A stretch of 57,501 nucleotides of DNA from Planobispora rosea. GTDB lineage: Bacteria; Actinomycetota; Actinomycetes; Streptosporangiales; Streptosporangiaceae. Positions 42,876 to 50,923 of this stretch are shown piece by piece (the stretch's first letter is position 1; the number at the start of each line of letters is the position of its first letter). The translations under genes were made by a program, and so were the position numbers. Below the pieces are notes generated by a model that was given only the letters and a program-made list of their open reading frames with translations, was not told where the DNA came from and ran no database searches. The stretch is taken from positions 1 through 57,501 of the forward strand of contig NZ_BMQP01000053.1 of NCBI RefSeq assembly GCF_014648175.1, given 5' to 3'.

Positions 42876-43436
42876 TCACGTGGCCGGGCCGGGCGGGCCG
42901 GCCAGCAGGGCGGCCACGTCGTCGAAGCGGACCGCCAGCAGTCCCGCGATCAGGCCCGAGACGGCCGCGACCGAAGCACCGGCGAGGTTGCCGCGGACCG
43001 GCTCCAGCACCTCGGCCACGCCGCCGGCCACGGCCACGCCGAGCAGCAGCGCGTTCCGCACCACATGGCGCGAGCCCAGCGGTACCGGCGAGGCGCCGAA
43101 ACAGCGGCAGGGCGTCCGGTCCCGGCGGCGCAACGACGCCACGACGGCGATCGTGAACGCGCCCAGCAGCCCCGCCGCCCCCGCGAAGGCGCAGAGCGCG
43201 ACGGCCCCGAGCGCCGGCCACCAGGGGCGGAGCAGGCCGACGGCCAGCCCGGCCGCCACCACGGCCTCGGCCGCCACCACCGTCGCGGCCAGCGGGCCGC
43301 GCAGCCGTGCCGGGAACAGGCTCAGTGGACCCGCGGAGGCGGCGAAAGCCCGGAACGCGTCCCGGCCGGCCCTGCTCGCCAGCGACGCCCCGAAGACCAC
43401 GCTCAGCGCCACGGCGCATCCCAGCGATACGTACAT
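42876..43436 (-). CDS. MauE/DoxX-like membrane redox protein
   Basis: 186 residues with four to five membrane helices. The MauE-type hallmark is the CRCFGAS motif (Cys-x-Cys-Phe-Gly) after the third helix (FTIAVVASLRRRDRTPCRCF), with a further Cys in the first helix (SLGCAVALSVVFGASLASRA). In methylamine utilisation MauE works with the thioredoxin-like MauD in disulfide formation; here a TlpA-like protein is encoded 400 bases away. ATG 43436 follows GAAGGG. Peptide gene B lies just upstream on the same strand, so the two are probably one operon. It most likely passes electrons between the quinone pool and the peptides' cysteines. Confidence 0.8.
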   Translation of the reverse strand: MYVSLGCAVALSVVFGASLASRAGRDAFRAFAASAGPLSLFPARLRGPLAATVVAAEAVVAAGLAVGLLRPWWPALGAVALCAFAGAAGLLGAFTIAVVASLRRRDRTPCRCFGASPVPLGSRHVVRNALLLGVAVAGGVAEVLEPVRGNLAGASVAAVSGLIAGLLAVRFDDVAALLAGPPGPAT

Positions 43437-43525
43437 CGTCAGACCCTTCCCCGCCGGCGGGCGGACGGCGGCGTGAGGCCTCCGCCCGCCCGTGACGGCT
43501 CATGCCGCGTACGGGTGCCCGGCCG

Positions 43526-43699
43526 TCAGCACCGCGAGCACGAGCACTGGGCGCACCACTTGTTGTTGGGGTTGATCTCCGACTGGAAGTAACAGACGCA
43601 CCAGTCACAACAGCCGATGAAGATGGCCGCCTCCGCCCTGAGCTTGGGCGCCAGCAGGCCGAGCATCAGATCACCGGCCCGGCCGAACAGTTGGTTCAT
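43526..43699 (-). CDS. Cysteine-rich peptide B, putative precursor
   Basis: 57 residues, homologous to peptide A: leader MNQLFGRAGDLMLGLLAPKL, RAEAAIFIG, then cysteines at 30, 31, 34, 36, 49, 52, 54 and 57 in the pattern CC-x2-C-x-C-x12-C-x2-C-x-C-x2-C. Residues 1-36 agree with A at 27 of 36 positions; the loop between the cysteine clusters differs (QSEINPNNKW against KSETTGQTW). All eight cysteines and Trp before the fifth are kept, which shows selection on the fold. GGAGA precedes the ATG. The gene heads an operon with the MauE-like protein and is divergent from the tlpA-like gene. Confidence 0.82.
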   Translation of the reverse strand: MNQLFGRAGDLMLGLLAPKLRAEAAIFIGCCDWCVCYFQSEINPNNKWCAQCSCSRC

Positions 43700-43738
43700 G
43701 GGATCTCCAGAGTCGAGTGCCGACTGATTCCGCCGGTG

Positions 43739-43768
43739 ACGGTAGAGACCGGGCCGATAGGACCGATA
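43739..43768 (-). promoter_or_regulatory. Promoter block of cysteine-rich peptide gene B
   Basis: On the minus strand: TATCGGTCC (43760-43768), TATCGGCCC (43751-43759), six bases, then TACCGT (43739-43744), 40 bases before the start codon. The arrangement and spacing match gene A. The block lies in the divergent region shared with the tlpA-like gene, so it may control both directions. Confidence 0.7.
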
Positions 43769-43842
43769 CACGAGCACGTGTGCGGGAGTTATCACCCCGG
43801 CGGTTAGCGTCCGTCTCCTGCCAGAACGAAAGGAGAGACGCC

Positions 43843-44394
43843 GTGTCCGGTCTCGTCGCGATCGTCGTGCTCGTCGGCGCGTTGGCCCTGCTCAATCTGC
43901 TGCTCACCTTCGGCGTGGTCAGGCGGCTGCGCGAGCACACGGAGCTCCTCGCCGACCGGGTGCCCGCCTCGTCCCCCGAGCCGCCGTCACTTCCGGTGGG
44001 CCGGCGGGTGTCCGCCTTCCGTGGCGCCACGACCGGCGGGGAGCCGCTCACGCACGATTCGTGGCCGGGGGACACTCTCGTCGCCTTCGTCAGCCCCGAC
44101 TGCGGCCCCTGCCGGGAACGCGTGCCCAGCCTGGTCGAGACGGCCCGGCTGTGGCCGGGAGGGCGCCAGGCCACCATGGTCGTCGTCATCGCCGGACCGG
44201 ATGCGTCCACCGAGTACGCCGAGCTGCTGTCCCCGGTGGCGAGAGTCGTGGTGGAGCCGCCGGGCGGGCCCGTCGCGGCGGCGTTCGGGGTGGCGGCGTT
44301 CCCGCTGTTCGGGGTCGTGGACCGTTCGGGACGGGTGCTCCGCTCCACGCTGGAGCCGTCCACGCTGCTGCTCCAGGACGCGGCGCAGGCATGA
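43843..44394 (+). CDS. TlpA-like thioredoxin-fold protein (MauD-like)
   Basis: 183 residues. One N-terminal membrane helix (SGLVAIVVLVGALALLNLLL) anchors a thioredoxin-fold domain outside the cell. The active site is CGPC (Cys87, Cys90) in VAFVSPDCGPCRERVPSLVE; the cis-Pro loop is AFPLFGVVDRSGR. GTG 43843 is taken as start because AGGAG lies eight bases before. It overlaps the ABC transporter start by ATGA, so the three genes tlpA-like, ABC and S26 are translationally coupled. Its likely job is to reduce or reshuffle disulfides of the two peptides, fed by the MauE-like protein. Confidence 0.85.
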   Translation: MSGLVAIVVLVGALALLNLLLTFGVVRRLREHTELLADRVPASSPEPPSLPVGRRVSAFRGATTGGEPLTHDSWPGDTLVAFVSPDCGPCRERVPSLVETARLWPGGRQATMVVVIAGPDASTEYAELLSPVARVVVEPPGGPVAAAFGVAAFPLFGVVDRSGRVLRSTLEPSTLLLQDAAQA

Positions 44395-46217
44395 GGTCAC
44401 GACCTCACGCGGGCATCGCCGACGCCGTCGCCCTGGCCTGGCACGCCGGGCCGGGGACGCTGTCGGCGTACGTCGCCCTCACGGTGGTGGGCGGCGCCGT
44501 GCCGGTCGCGGTCTCCTGGCTGACCAAACTGCTCCTGGACCACCTCGGCGCCGGCCACCCGGACCCGGCGCCGCTCGCCGCGCTGGGCGCCGGCCTGGCG
44601 CTCGCCGGAGCCGCCGTCGCCGTGCTGCCGCGCGCCGTCACCTACGTCACCGACGAACTGCGTCGCTCCGCCTCGCTCGTGGCCGACGACCGGCTGTACG
44701 CGGCCGTCAACTCCTTCGTCGGACTCGGCCGTTTCGAGGATCCGGCGTTCCTGGACCGCCTGCGCCTGGCCAAGCAGTCCGGCGGAACGACGCCCGGCAG
44801 GGTGGTCGCCGCTCTGCTCGCACTCATCCGGGCCGGGATCGGCGTCGCCGGCTTTCTGGGGTCGCTCGTCGTCATCAGCCCGGTCATGGCCGTGGTGGTG
44901 CTGGCCGGGGCCGTACCGGTCGCCGCCGCCGAGTTCCTGCTGGCGCGGCGGCGAGCCACGATGTTCTGGAGGATCGGGCCGTTGCAGCGGCGCGAGGTCT
45001 TCTTCGGCTCGCTGCTGACCGGTGTCGACGCCGCCAAGGAGCTCCGGCTGTTCGGTACCGGGACGCACCTGCGGGAGCGGATGCGGGCCGACACGCTGGC
45101 GGCCAACGCCGCCGAACGCCGTACCGCCCGCCGCGAGACCCTCGTCCAGGGCGGCCTCGGCCTGCTGAGCGCGGTCGTCTCGGGAGCCGGCCTGGTCTGG
45201 GTCGTCCTGGAGGCCGGCGCGGGACGGGTCTCGGCGGGCGACGTCACGATGTTCGTCGCCGCGGTTCCGGGCGTCGGGCTCGCGCTGGGGAGCCTGGTCA
45301 CCGAGGCGGCGGGGGCGCACTACCAGCTGCTGATGTTCGCGCACTTCCGCGCCGTCGTCCACGCCGGACCCGACCTTCCCGTACGGTCGCGGCCGTGCCC
45401 CCTGCCGCGGCTGCGCTCGGGGATCGAGCTGCGCGACGTGTGGTTCCGCTACTCGGCCGGCCATCCCTGGGTGTTGCGGGGCGTCGACCTGTTCATCCCC
45501 GAGGGCGCCGCGTTCGGACTGGTCGGCGTGAACGGGGCGGGCAAGAGTACCCTCGCCAAGCTGCTGTGCCGGTTCTACGATCCCGATCGCGGTGCGATCC
45601 TCTGGGACGGGGTGGACATCCGCGACGTGGACCCCGCGGTGCTGCGCACCCGGATCAGTGCGGTCTTCCAGGACTTCATGACCTACGACCTGAGCGCGGC
45701 CGAGAACATCGGGCTGGGCGACCTGCGCGGGCTGCGTGACCGGCCGCGCATCGAGGCCGCGGCACGCGAGGCGGGAGCCCATACCGTGCTGTCCGCGTTG
45801 CCGGAGGGCTACGACACCTTGTTGTCCAGGGAGTTCTACAGCGAGGCGGACAAGGACGACGCCTCCACCGGAGTCCACCTGTCGGGCGGCCAGGGACAGC
45901 GCGTCTCGATCGCCCGGGCCCTGTTCCGGAGCCACTGCGAGCTGATGATCCTGGACGAGCCCAGTTCGGGGCTCGACGCCGACGCCGAGCACGAGCTCCA
46001 CCGGCGGCTGCGCCGGCACCGCTCCGGCCGTACGAGCGTGCTGGTGTCCCACCGGCTCGCTGCGCTGCGGGATGCGGACACCATCGCCGTGATCGACGGC
46101 GGACGTGTGACAGAGCGCGGCTCGCACGCCGAGCTCGTCGCGCTCGGCGGCACGTACGCCCGTCTCTTCGCCCGGCAGGCCGAGGGCTATCACGCCGGCG
46201 CGAGCGTGACACCGTGA
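44391..46217 (+). CDS. ABC transporter, fused permease-ATPase (exporter type)
   Basis: 608 residues. Residues 15-320 hold six membrane helices, and the ATPase follows: Walker A GVNGAGKST (about 378-386), signature LSGGQ (497-501), Walker B LMILDEPSSG, and the H-loop VSHRLAAL. There is no C39 peptidase domain, so leader removal must be done elsewhere, fitting the S26 peptidase next to it. A DKDDASTG insertion before the signature is common to actinobacterial peptide-exporter ABC proteins. It probably exports the cysteine-rich peptides as a homodimer. It overlaps both neighbours. Confidence 0.88.
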   Translation: MRSRPHAGIADAVALAWHAGPGTLSAYVALTVVGGAVPVAVSWLTKLLLDHLGAGHPDPAPLAALGAGLALAGAAVAVLPRAVTYVTDELRRSASLVADDRLYAAVNSFVGLGRFEDPAFLDRLRLAKQSGGTTPGRVVAALLALIRAGIGVAGFLGSLVVISPVMAVVVLAGAVPVAAAEFLLARRRATMFWRIGPLQRREVFFGSLLTGVDAAKELRLFGTGTHLRERMRADTLAANAAERRTARRETLVQGGLGLLSAVVSGAGLVWVVLEAGAGRVSAGDVTMFVAAVPGVGLALGSLVTEAAGAHYQLLMFAHFRAVVHAGPDLPVRSRPCPLPRLRSGIELRDVWFRYSAGHPWVLRGVDLFIPEGAAFGLVGVNGAGKSTLAKLLCRFYDPDRGAILWDGVDIRDVDPAVLRTRISAVFQDFMTYDLSAAENIGLGDLRGLRDRPRIEAAAREAGAHTVLSALPEGYDTLLSREFYSEADKDDASTGVHLSGGQGQRVSIARALFRSHCELMILDEPSSGLDADAEHELHRRLRRHRSGRTSVLVSHRLAALRDADTIAVIDGGRVTERGSHAELVALGGTYARLFARQAEGYHAGASVTP

Positions 46218-46672
46218 CCGGCTGGGTTCCGCCGCTGATGGCCGGCATGATCGTCCTCGGTGCGGCGTACACCCGGTGCCGCCTCATCGCCGTGACCGTC
46301 GTCGGCACCAGCATGGCGCCGACCTTCACCGGAGGCGAACGTGTCCTCGTCCGGCGCACCGGCGTCCACCGGCTGCGTCGCGGCGACGTCGTCGTGGTCC
46401 GGTGGACGCCGCCGGCGCCATCGCTCCAGGGCACGACGGGCGAGCTGGTGCTGATCAAGCGTGTGACGGCCGTCGCCGGCGACCCGGTGCCGGCCGAGGT
46501 GGCAGAGGCCGCCGGCCGTCCGGTGGGCTCGGCGGTGCCCGCAGGCGCGTTCGTCCTGATCGGCGACAACGTCGAACGCAGCGTCGACTCCCGGATCTGC
46601 GGCCTCTTCCACGCCCCCGACCTGCTCGGGATCATGGTCAGGCGACTGGGCGTGCCCGGCTCCCGCCGTTGA
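46214..46672 (+). CDS. S26 family signal peptidase
   Basis: 152 residues. One N-terminal membrane helix (PLMAGMIVLGAAYT), then the S26 boxes: GTSMAPTF with Ser33, LIKRVTAVAGD with Lys82 of the Ser-Lys dyad, and GDNVERSVDSRICG. Short accessory S26 enzymes of this type process specific cargo rather than the whole secretome. Its GTG start overlaps the ABC stop (GTGA), so it belongs to the tlpA-like-ABC operon. It most likely cleaves the leader from the two cysteine-rich peptides. Confidence 0.87.
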   Translation: MTGWVPPLMAGMIVLGAAYTRCRLIAVTVVGTSMAPTFTGGERVLVRRTGVHRLRRGDVVVVRWTPPAPSLQGTTGELVLIKRVTAVAGDPVPAEVAEAAGRPVGSAVPAGAFVLIGDNVERSVDSRICGLFHAPDLLGIMVRRLGVPGSRR

Positions 46673-48452
46673 GCCCCCGCTCGGCCAGGTGGGCCGCGAC
46701 GTCGCGCGCGAGCAGCCGGGCGAGGTCGGCGAACACGTAGCGGTCCGGTGGCCGGAAGCCCGCCAGCTCCATCTCGACCAGCCGGTCCAGGGCGCGGACG
46801 ACCTCTCCGGCGCGTCCGCGCACCGCCCGCACGGCGTCCTGGACGCTGATCATGCCGGCCGGTGCCGGCCCGAGCCGCCGGAACACCTCCGCCGCCAGCC
46901 GGTCCACGCAACGCCCGCTGCCCGCCAGGCAGTCGTACGGCGATCTGAGGCTGGCACGCAACGCCAGGTCGTCGGCCTCGAGCTCGTCGAGCCGCTGCCG
47001 CTCGTCACCGAGCCGGTCGGCCAGCTCGCGTACGGGCCGGTCGGCGTGCGCCCTCAGGCGCGCGGCCGCGATCCGCAGCGCGAGCGGCAGCCGGCCGCAC
47101 AGCCGGACCAGGTCGTCGGCCGCGTCCGGCTCCCGCCGCAGGCGCGCGGGACCCACGTGCAGCGACAACAGCCGCAGGGACGCGGCGTGACCGAGCGGGC
47201 CCACGCGCAGGTGTGCCGCGCCGTCGAGGACACTGAGCATCGGACAGCTCGTCACCAGAACGGTGCTGCCGGGTGACGCCACCAGAAAGGGGCGGACCTG
47301 GGCGGTGTCGGCGGCGTTGTCCAGCATCACCAGCATGCGGCGATCGGCCAGCACCGACCGGTAGGTCAGGTGAGCGACGTCCGGGCCGGTCACCTCGGCG
47401 CCGAGCCCGCGCAGCGCCTGGCACAGGGCATCCGCGCCGGGGCCGGCCGCGCGCAGGTCGACGTACAGCTGGCCGTCGGGATAGCGGTCGGCGACGGCGT
47501 GGGCAGCGCTCACCGCCACGCACGACTTGCCGCTGCCCGCGGGACCGTGCACGATGACGACATCACCGGGCGCGCCGAGTCGGCGGGTGAGATCCGACAG
47601 TTCCTCCTCGCGGCCGACGACCGCGGTGGACGGGGGCAGCTGGCGCGGCGGGCAGGCGGGCCCCGGAGCCGATACGACCGTTCGGAGCGGGGCCAGCTCT
47701 CGGCGGAGGATCGCCTGGTGCAACCGTCGCAGTTCCTCGTGCGGCTCGATGCCCAGATCCTCGGCCAGCGCGCCGCGGGCCTCCGCGTAGGCGTCGAGCG
47801 CACCGCAGACGTCGTGCAGGGCGTAGAGGGTGCGCATCAGCAGCCCCCACGCGCGTTCCCGCAGCGGGTGCGCCGTGACCAGTGCGCGGAGCGGGTCGAG
47901 GGCGCGCGCCGGCTGGTCGAGCGCCAGCAACGCCTCGCAGCGGTCCTCCTCCGCCGACAGGCGCAGCGCGTCGACCGCGACCTTGCGCGCCGCGATGACG
48001 GGTCCGTGCGGTACGTCCTCAAGCATCTCTCCGCGCCAGAGGGCGAGCCCGGTTTCGAGCCGCCGAAGGGCCTCCTCCGCCCGCCCGTCCTCCAGCGACG
48101 CCCGGCCGGCCGCGGCCTCGGCCTCGAAGACGTCGAGGTCGAGTTCACCGTCTTCGACCCGCAGCCGGTAACCGAGCGGGCGGGCGACCAGCCGGTCCCG
48201 CTCCCGCGGCGGCAGGGCCGCGCGCAGGCGCCCGGCGTACGTCCGCAGGTTGGCCGCCGCCGAACGGGGCGGGGCCGGACCCCACAACTCCTCGATCATC
48301 TCGTGGAACGGGACGACCCCGCTCGGCCTCATGAGCAGAAGCGAGGTGAGGGCGCGCTGCTTGGGCGGCCCGGCCGCGAGCACGCCGCCGCCCGCCCGCA
48401 TGACGAGCGCCCCCAGCACTCCGAACTCCAGTGACGCAGCCGTCTCCGACAT
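46638..48452 (-). CDS. SARP-family transcriptional activator (AfsR-like)
   Basis: 604 residues. Residues 1-95 are an OmpR-type winged helix (LEFGVLGALVMRAGGGVLAA, then RSAAANLRTYAGRLRAALPP), residues 100-240 the bacterial transcriptional activation domain, and residues 270-590 an NB-ARC-type ATPase with Walker A HGPAGSGKS near 303 and Walker B RRMLVMLDNAADTA. SARPs switch on secondary-metabolite clusters by binding direct repeats before the -10 box. The 3' end overlaps the convergent S26 gene by 35 bases. The paired repeats before both peptide genes are the natural targets. Confidence 0.88.
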   Translation of the reverse strand: MSETAASLEFGVLGALVMRAGGGVLAAGPPKQRALTSLLLMRPSGVVPFHEMIEELWGPAPPRSAAANLRTYAGRLRAALPPRERDRLVARPLGYRLRVEDGELDLDVFEAEAAAGRASLEDGRAEEALRRLETGLALWRGEMLEDVPHGPVIAARKVAVDALRLSAEEDRCEALLALDQPARALDPLRALVTAHPLRERAWGLLMRTLYALHDVCGALDAYAEARGALAEDLGIEPHEELRRLHQAILRRELAPLRTVVSAPGPACPPRQLPPSTAVVGREEELSDLTRRLGAPGDVVIVHGPAGSGKSCVAVSAAHAVADRYPDGQLYVDLRAAGPGADALCQALRGLGAEVTGPDVAHLTYRSVLADRRMLVMLDNAADTAQVRPFLVASPGSTVLVTSCPMLSVLDGAAHLRVGPLGHAASLRLLSLHVGPARLRREPDAADDLVRLCGRLPLALRIAAARLRAHADRPVRELADRLGDERQRLDELEADDLALRASLRSPYDCLAGSGRCVDRLAAEVFRRLGPAPAGMISVQDAVRAVRGRAGEVVRALDRLVEMELAGFRPPDRYVFADLARLLARDVAAHLAERGLNGGSRARPVA

Positions 48453-48835
48453 GATTCCCGTTCACCCCGCCGAGGGCTCTGCCGTGGCCGCCCACGATCT
48501 CCACCCTGGTCCCACTCTGGCCGCCCGCCAGGGGAGCGACCAGGTCAGAAGCAGGGCAATGACCGGACATCGCGCATGCGCGGAGTGCGGGTCGTCGGGG
48601 ACGGCGTCTTCCAGCGGGCAGCGGCACACGCCCGCCGGCGCTCCCGCACGGCGCTCGGGATTGAGCCCGGGTACGGACGTCACGGCCGCCTGCCACCTGA
48701 ACGGGCCCGACCACCCGAGTCTTTCCGCCAGAATCTACTGGCAAGGACAGTGGATTCCGTTCCGCTCACCCGTTCGGCGGGATGGAACGGTATGCCCCGC
48801 CCCGACGTCAGCCGCCTTCGAGGAGAGCCTGCCCC
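48453..48835. other. Intergenic region between SARP and YibE/F genes
   Basis: 383 bases between two divergent genes. A 5-cysteine reading frame from ATG 48559 exists but lacks a ribosome site and good codon pattern. Nothing else could be supported. Confidence 0.45.
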
Positions 48836-50119
48836 ATGGGCGCCAACCACTCCCACGGTCCGGCCGTTCCCCGCTCCCGGGCGACGGTGTGGGCGACCCT
48901 GGCCGTCATCGTTCCCCTCGCGATCGCCACGCTCGCCGCCCTGGTCTGGATGTGGCCGTCCGAGCCCGTCTCCACGGCCGGGCAGCCGGAGCTGGAGCGC
49001 GTCACCGGGACGATCACCGGTATCACCCTCACCCCCTGCCCGGAGGAGCCCCCCATCGAGGGGGCGCCCCAGAACGCGTCACCCCCCGACCCGGCCACCT
49101 GCGGTGACGCGCAGGTGGAGCTCACCAGCGGCGCGCAGTCCGGTGAGCGCGTCACCACCCCGCTGCCCAGCGGTCCGGGCGCGCAGCGTTTCGCCGCGGG
49201 TGACGACGTGGTGCTGGTCCGCCCCCCCGACAGCACGCTGGACGTGCCGCCGTACCAGATCTCCGATCACGACCGCGGATCGTCGTTGCTGCTGGTGGGC
49301 GCCGCCTTCGCGCTGGCGGTGGTCGCCTTCGGCCGCTGGCGCGGGGTGACGGCGCTCATCGGGCTGGCCATCACCTTCGTGCTGCTGCTGATGTTCGTCA
49401 TCCCGGCGATCCTGGCCGGTCAGTCACCGCTGCTGGTGGGGATCGTCGGCTCGGCGGCGATCATGCTCACCGTGCTGTACCTCACCCACGGATTCACCGT
49501 CACCACCTCGACGGCGATCGTGGGCACCGTGGTCAGCCTCAGCCTGACCGGCGTGCTGTCGTACGCAGCCATCGGCATCGTCCAGCTCAACGGGATCATC
49601 GACGAGAGTTCCTTCTACCTCGACACCAGCTACCGCATCAACACCCAGGGGCTGCTGCTGGCCAGCATCATCATCGGCTCCCTGGGCGTGCTCGACGACG
49701 TCACCGTGACCCAGGCCGCCACCGTCGCCGAGCTCGCCCACGCCAACCCGGGGTACGGCTTCGTCCAGCTGTACCGGGCCGCGGCGCGGGTCGGCCGCTC
49801 CCACATCGCCTCGGTGATCAACACGATCATCCTCGCCTACGCCGGCGCGTCCCTGCCCCTGCTGCTGCTCATCAGCGTCGGCGAGCAGCCGATCGGGCAG
49901 GTCGTGACCAACCCGGTCCTCACCCAGGAGATCGTCCGCAGCGTCGCCGGCACCCTCGGCCTGATCGCGGCCGTGCCGATCACCACCGCCCTGGCCGCCC
50001 TGACCGCCACCCGTGACCGCTCCGCCGGGCACAGCCACGACCACGGCCACGACGACCACACGCCGCGGAGGGCGCGGCACCGGCGTCCACCGGACATCCT
50101 GGCCGGCCCCGTTCCCTGA
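48836..50119 (+). CDS. YibE/F family membrane protein
   Basis: 427 residues. One helix near 25-45, an extracytoplasmic domain with a CPEE-PPIEGAP Cys pair, then about seven helices (FVLLLMFVIPAILAGQSPLL, TLYLTHGF region, GILVLDDVTVTQ-like LGVLDDVTVTQAATVAELAH). The GSLGVLDDVTVTQAATVAEL and ANPGYGFVQLYRAAARVGR stretch is characteristic of YibE/F proteins. Both ends carry His-rich clusters (NHSHG; GHSHDHGHDDH) that suggest metal binding. The family function is unknown. ATG 48836 has GAGGAG about ten bases before it. Confidence 0.85.
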   Translation: MGANHSHGPAVPRSRATVWATLAVIVPLAIATLAALVWMWPSEPVSTAGQPELERVTGTITGITLTPCPEEPPIEGAPQNASPPDPATCGDAQVELTSGAQSGERVTTPLPSGPGAQRFAAGDDVVLVRPPDSTLDVPPYQISDHDRGSSLLLVGAAFALAVVAFGRWRGVTALIGLAITFVLLLMFVIPAILAGQSPLLVGIVGSAAIMLTVLYLTHGFTVTTSTAIVGTVVSLSLTGVLSYAAIGIVQLNGIIDESSFYLDTSYRINTQGLLLASIIIGSLGVLDDVTVTQAATVAELAHANPGYGFVQLYRAAARVGRSHIASVINTIILAYAGASLPLLLLISVGEQPIGQVVTNPVLTQEIVRSVAGTLGLIAAVPITTALAALTATRDRSAGHSHDHGHDDHTPRRARHRRPPDILAGPVP

Positions 50120-50140
50120 ACCCCATCGCCTGAGCCCTGT

Positions 50141-50923
50141 TCACCCGGCCACGCGGGCGATGGCGTCGACGACCGCCGACGGGGCGTCGTGCGGCACCTC
50201 GTGCCCGCTTCCGGACGCGGGCACGACGCTGCCACCGGTCGACAGGGCGGCGAGCCGCTCCTGGGCCGCCGTCCACTGCGGGGTCAGCGACCTGTCCCGC
50301 CTCACCACCACCAGCGGCGTGTCCGCCAGCGGCGCCGGCCCGGCGCCGACCGCCGCCCTGACCTGCTCCTCGACGGCTGCCAGGTCCAGCGCCTCATCGC
50401 CCATCCCGGCCTCGGCCAGCGATGTCACCCCGAGCGCGGCCCGCAGACCGAGCCGCGGGTCGACCCCGTCGAGCAGCACGACGCCGGCCACCCGTTCGCG
50501 GTGGCGGAGGGCGTAGTACAGCACGGGGTAGCTGCCGAAGGAGTGGCCCACCAGCACCACCGGACCGCCGGCCTGCCGGACCACCGCGTCCAGCTCGCGG
50601 TCGAGTGCGTCGGCGTCGCGTCCCGGACGCGTGGGTGCCGGGCTGTCCCCCGTGCCCGGCCGGTCGTACCGGCAGGTTCGCCGGTCGTCCGGGAGCTCGG
50701 CGCGCACGGCGTCGAACGACGCGGAGCTCGCGGTGTCGCCGATGCCGTGCACCAGCACGACGGCGGGACCGACGGTGCCCGCGCACTCCACCCGCTGGCG
50801 TTGACCGGCCGCTTCCATGACCGAACCCCACTCCGGCTGCCGGGCGCATCCGCCCGTGGCCGCGAGAGCGGCCACCACAGCCATCACGGCCGCCACAGAC
50901 GAGATCCGCCGCGCGACCGTCAT
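50141..50923 (-). CDS. Alpha/beta hydrolase lipoprotein
   Basis: 260 residues. A lipoprotein signal (AVVAALAATGGC) anchors it outside the membrane. The fold is a serine hydrolase: HGIGDTAS oxyanion loop, nucleophile GHSFGSYP, and a C-terminal His in GSGHEVPHDAP. Its ATG overlaps the LysE stop, so they form one operon. The substrate is unknown; esterase or lactonase activity is plausible. Confidence 0.85.
   Translation of the reverse strand: MTVARRISSVAAVMAVVAALAATGGCARQPEWGSVMEAAGQRQRVECAGTVGPAVVLVHGIGDTASSASFDAVRAELPDDRRTCRYDRPGTGDSPAPTRPGRDADALDRELDAVVRQAGGPVVLVGHSFGSYPVLYYALRHRERVAGVVLLDGVDPRLGLRAALGVTSLAEAGMGDEALDLAAVEEQVRAAVGAGPAPLADTPLVVVRRDRSLTPQWTAAQERLAALSTGGSVVPASGSGHEVPHDAPSAVVDAIARVAG

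Noticed and set aside
48559..48835. Small frame with five cysteines between SARP and YibE/F genes, considered as a third peptide of the cluster
   Set aside because: No ribosome site, no resemblance to peptides A and B in leader or cysteine spacing, and poor codon pattern.
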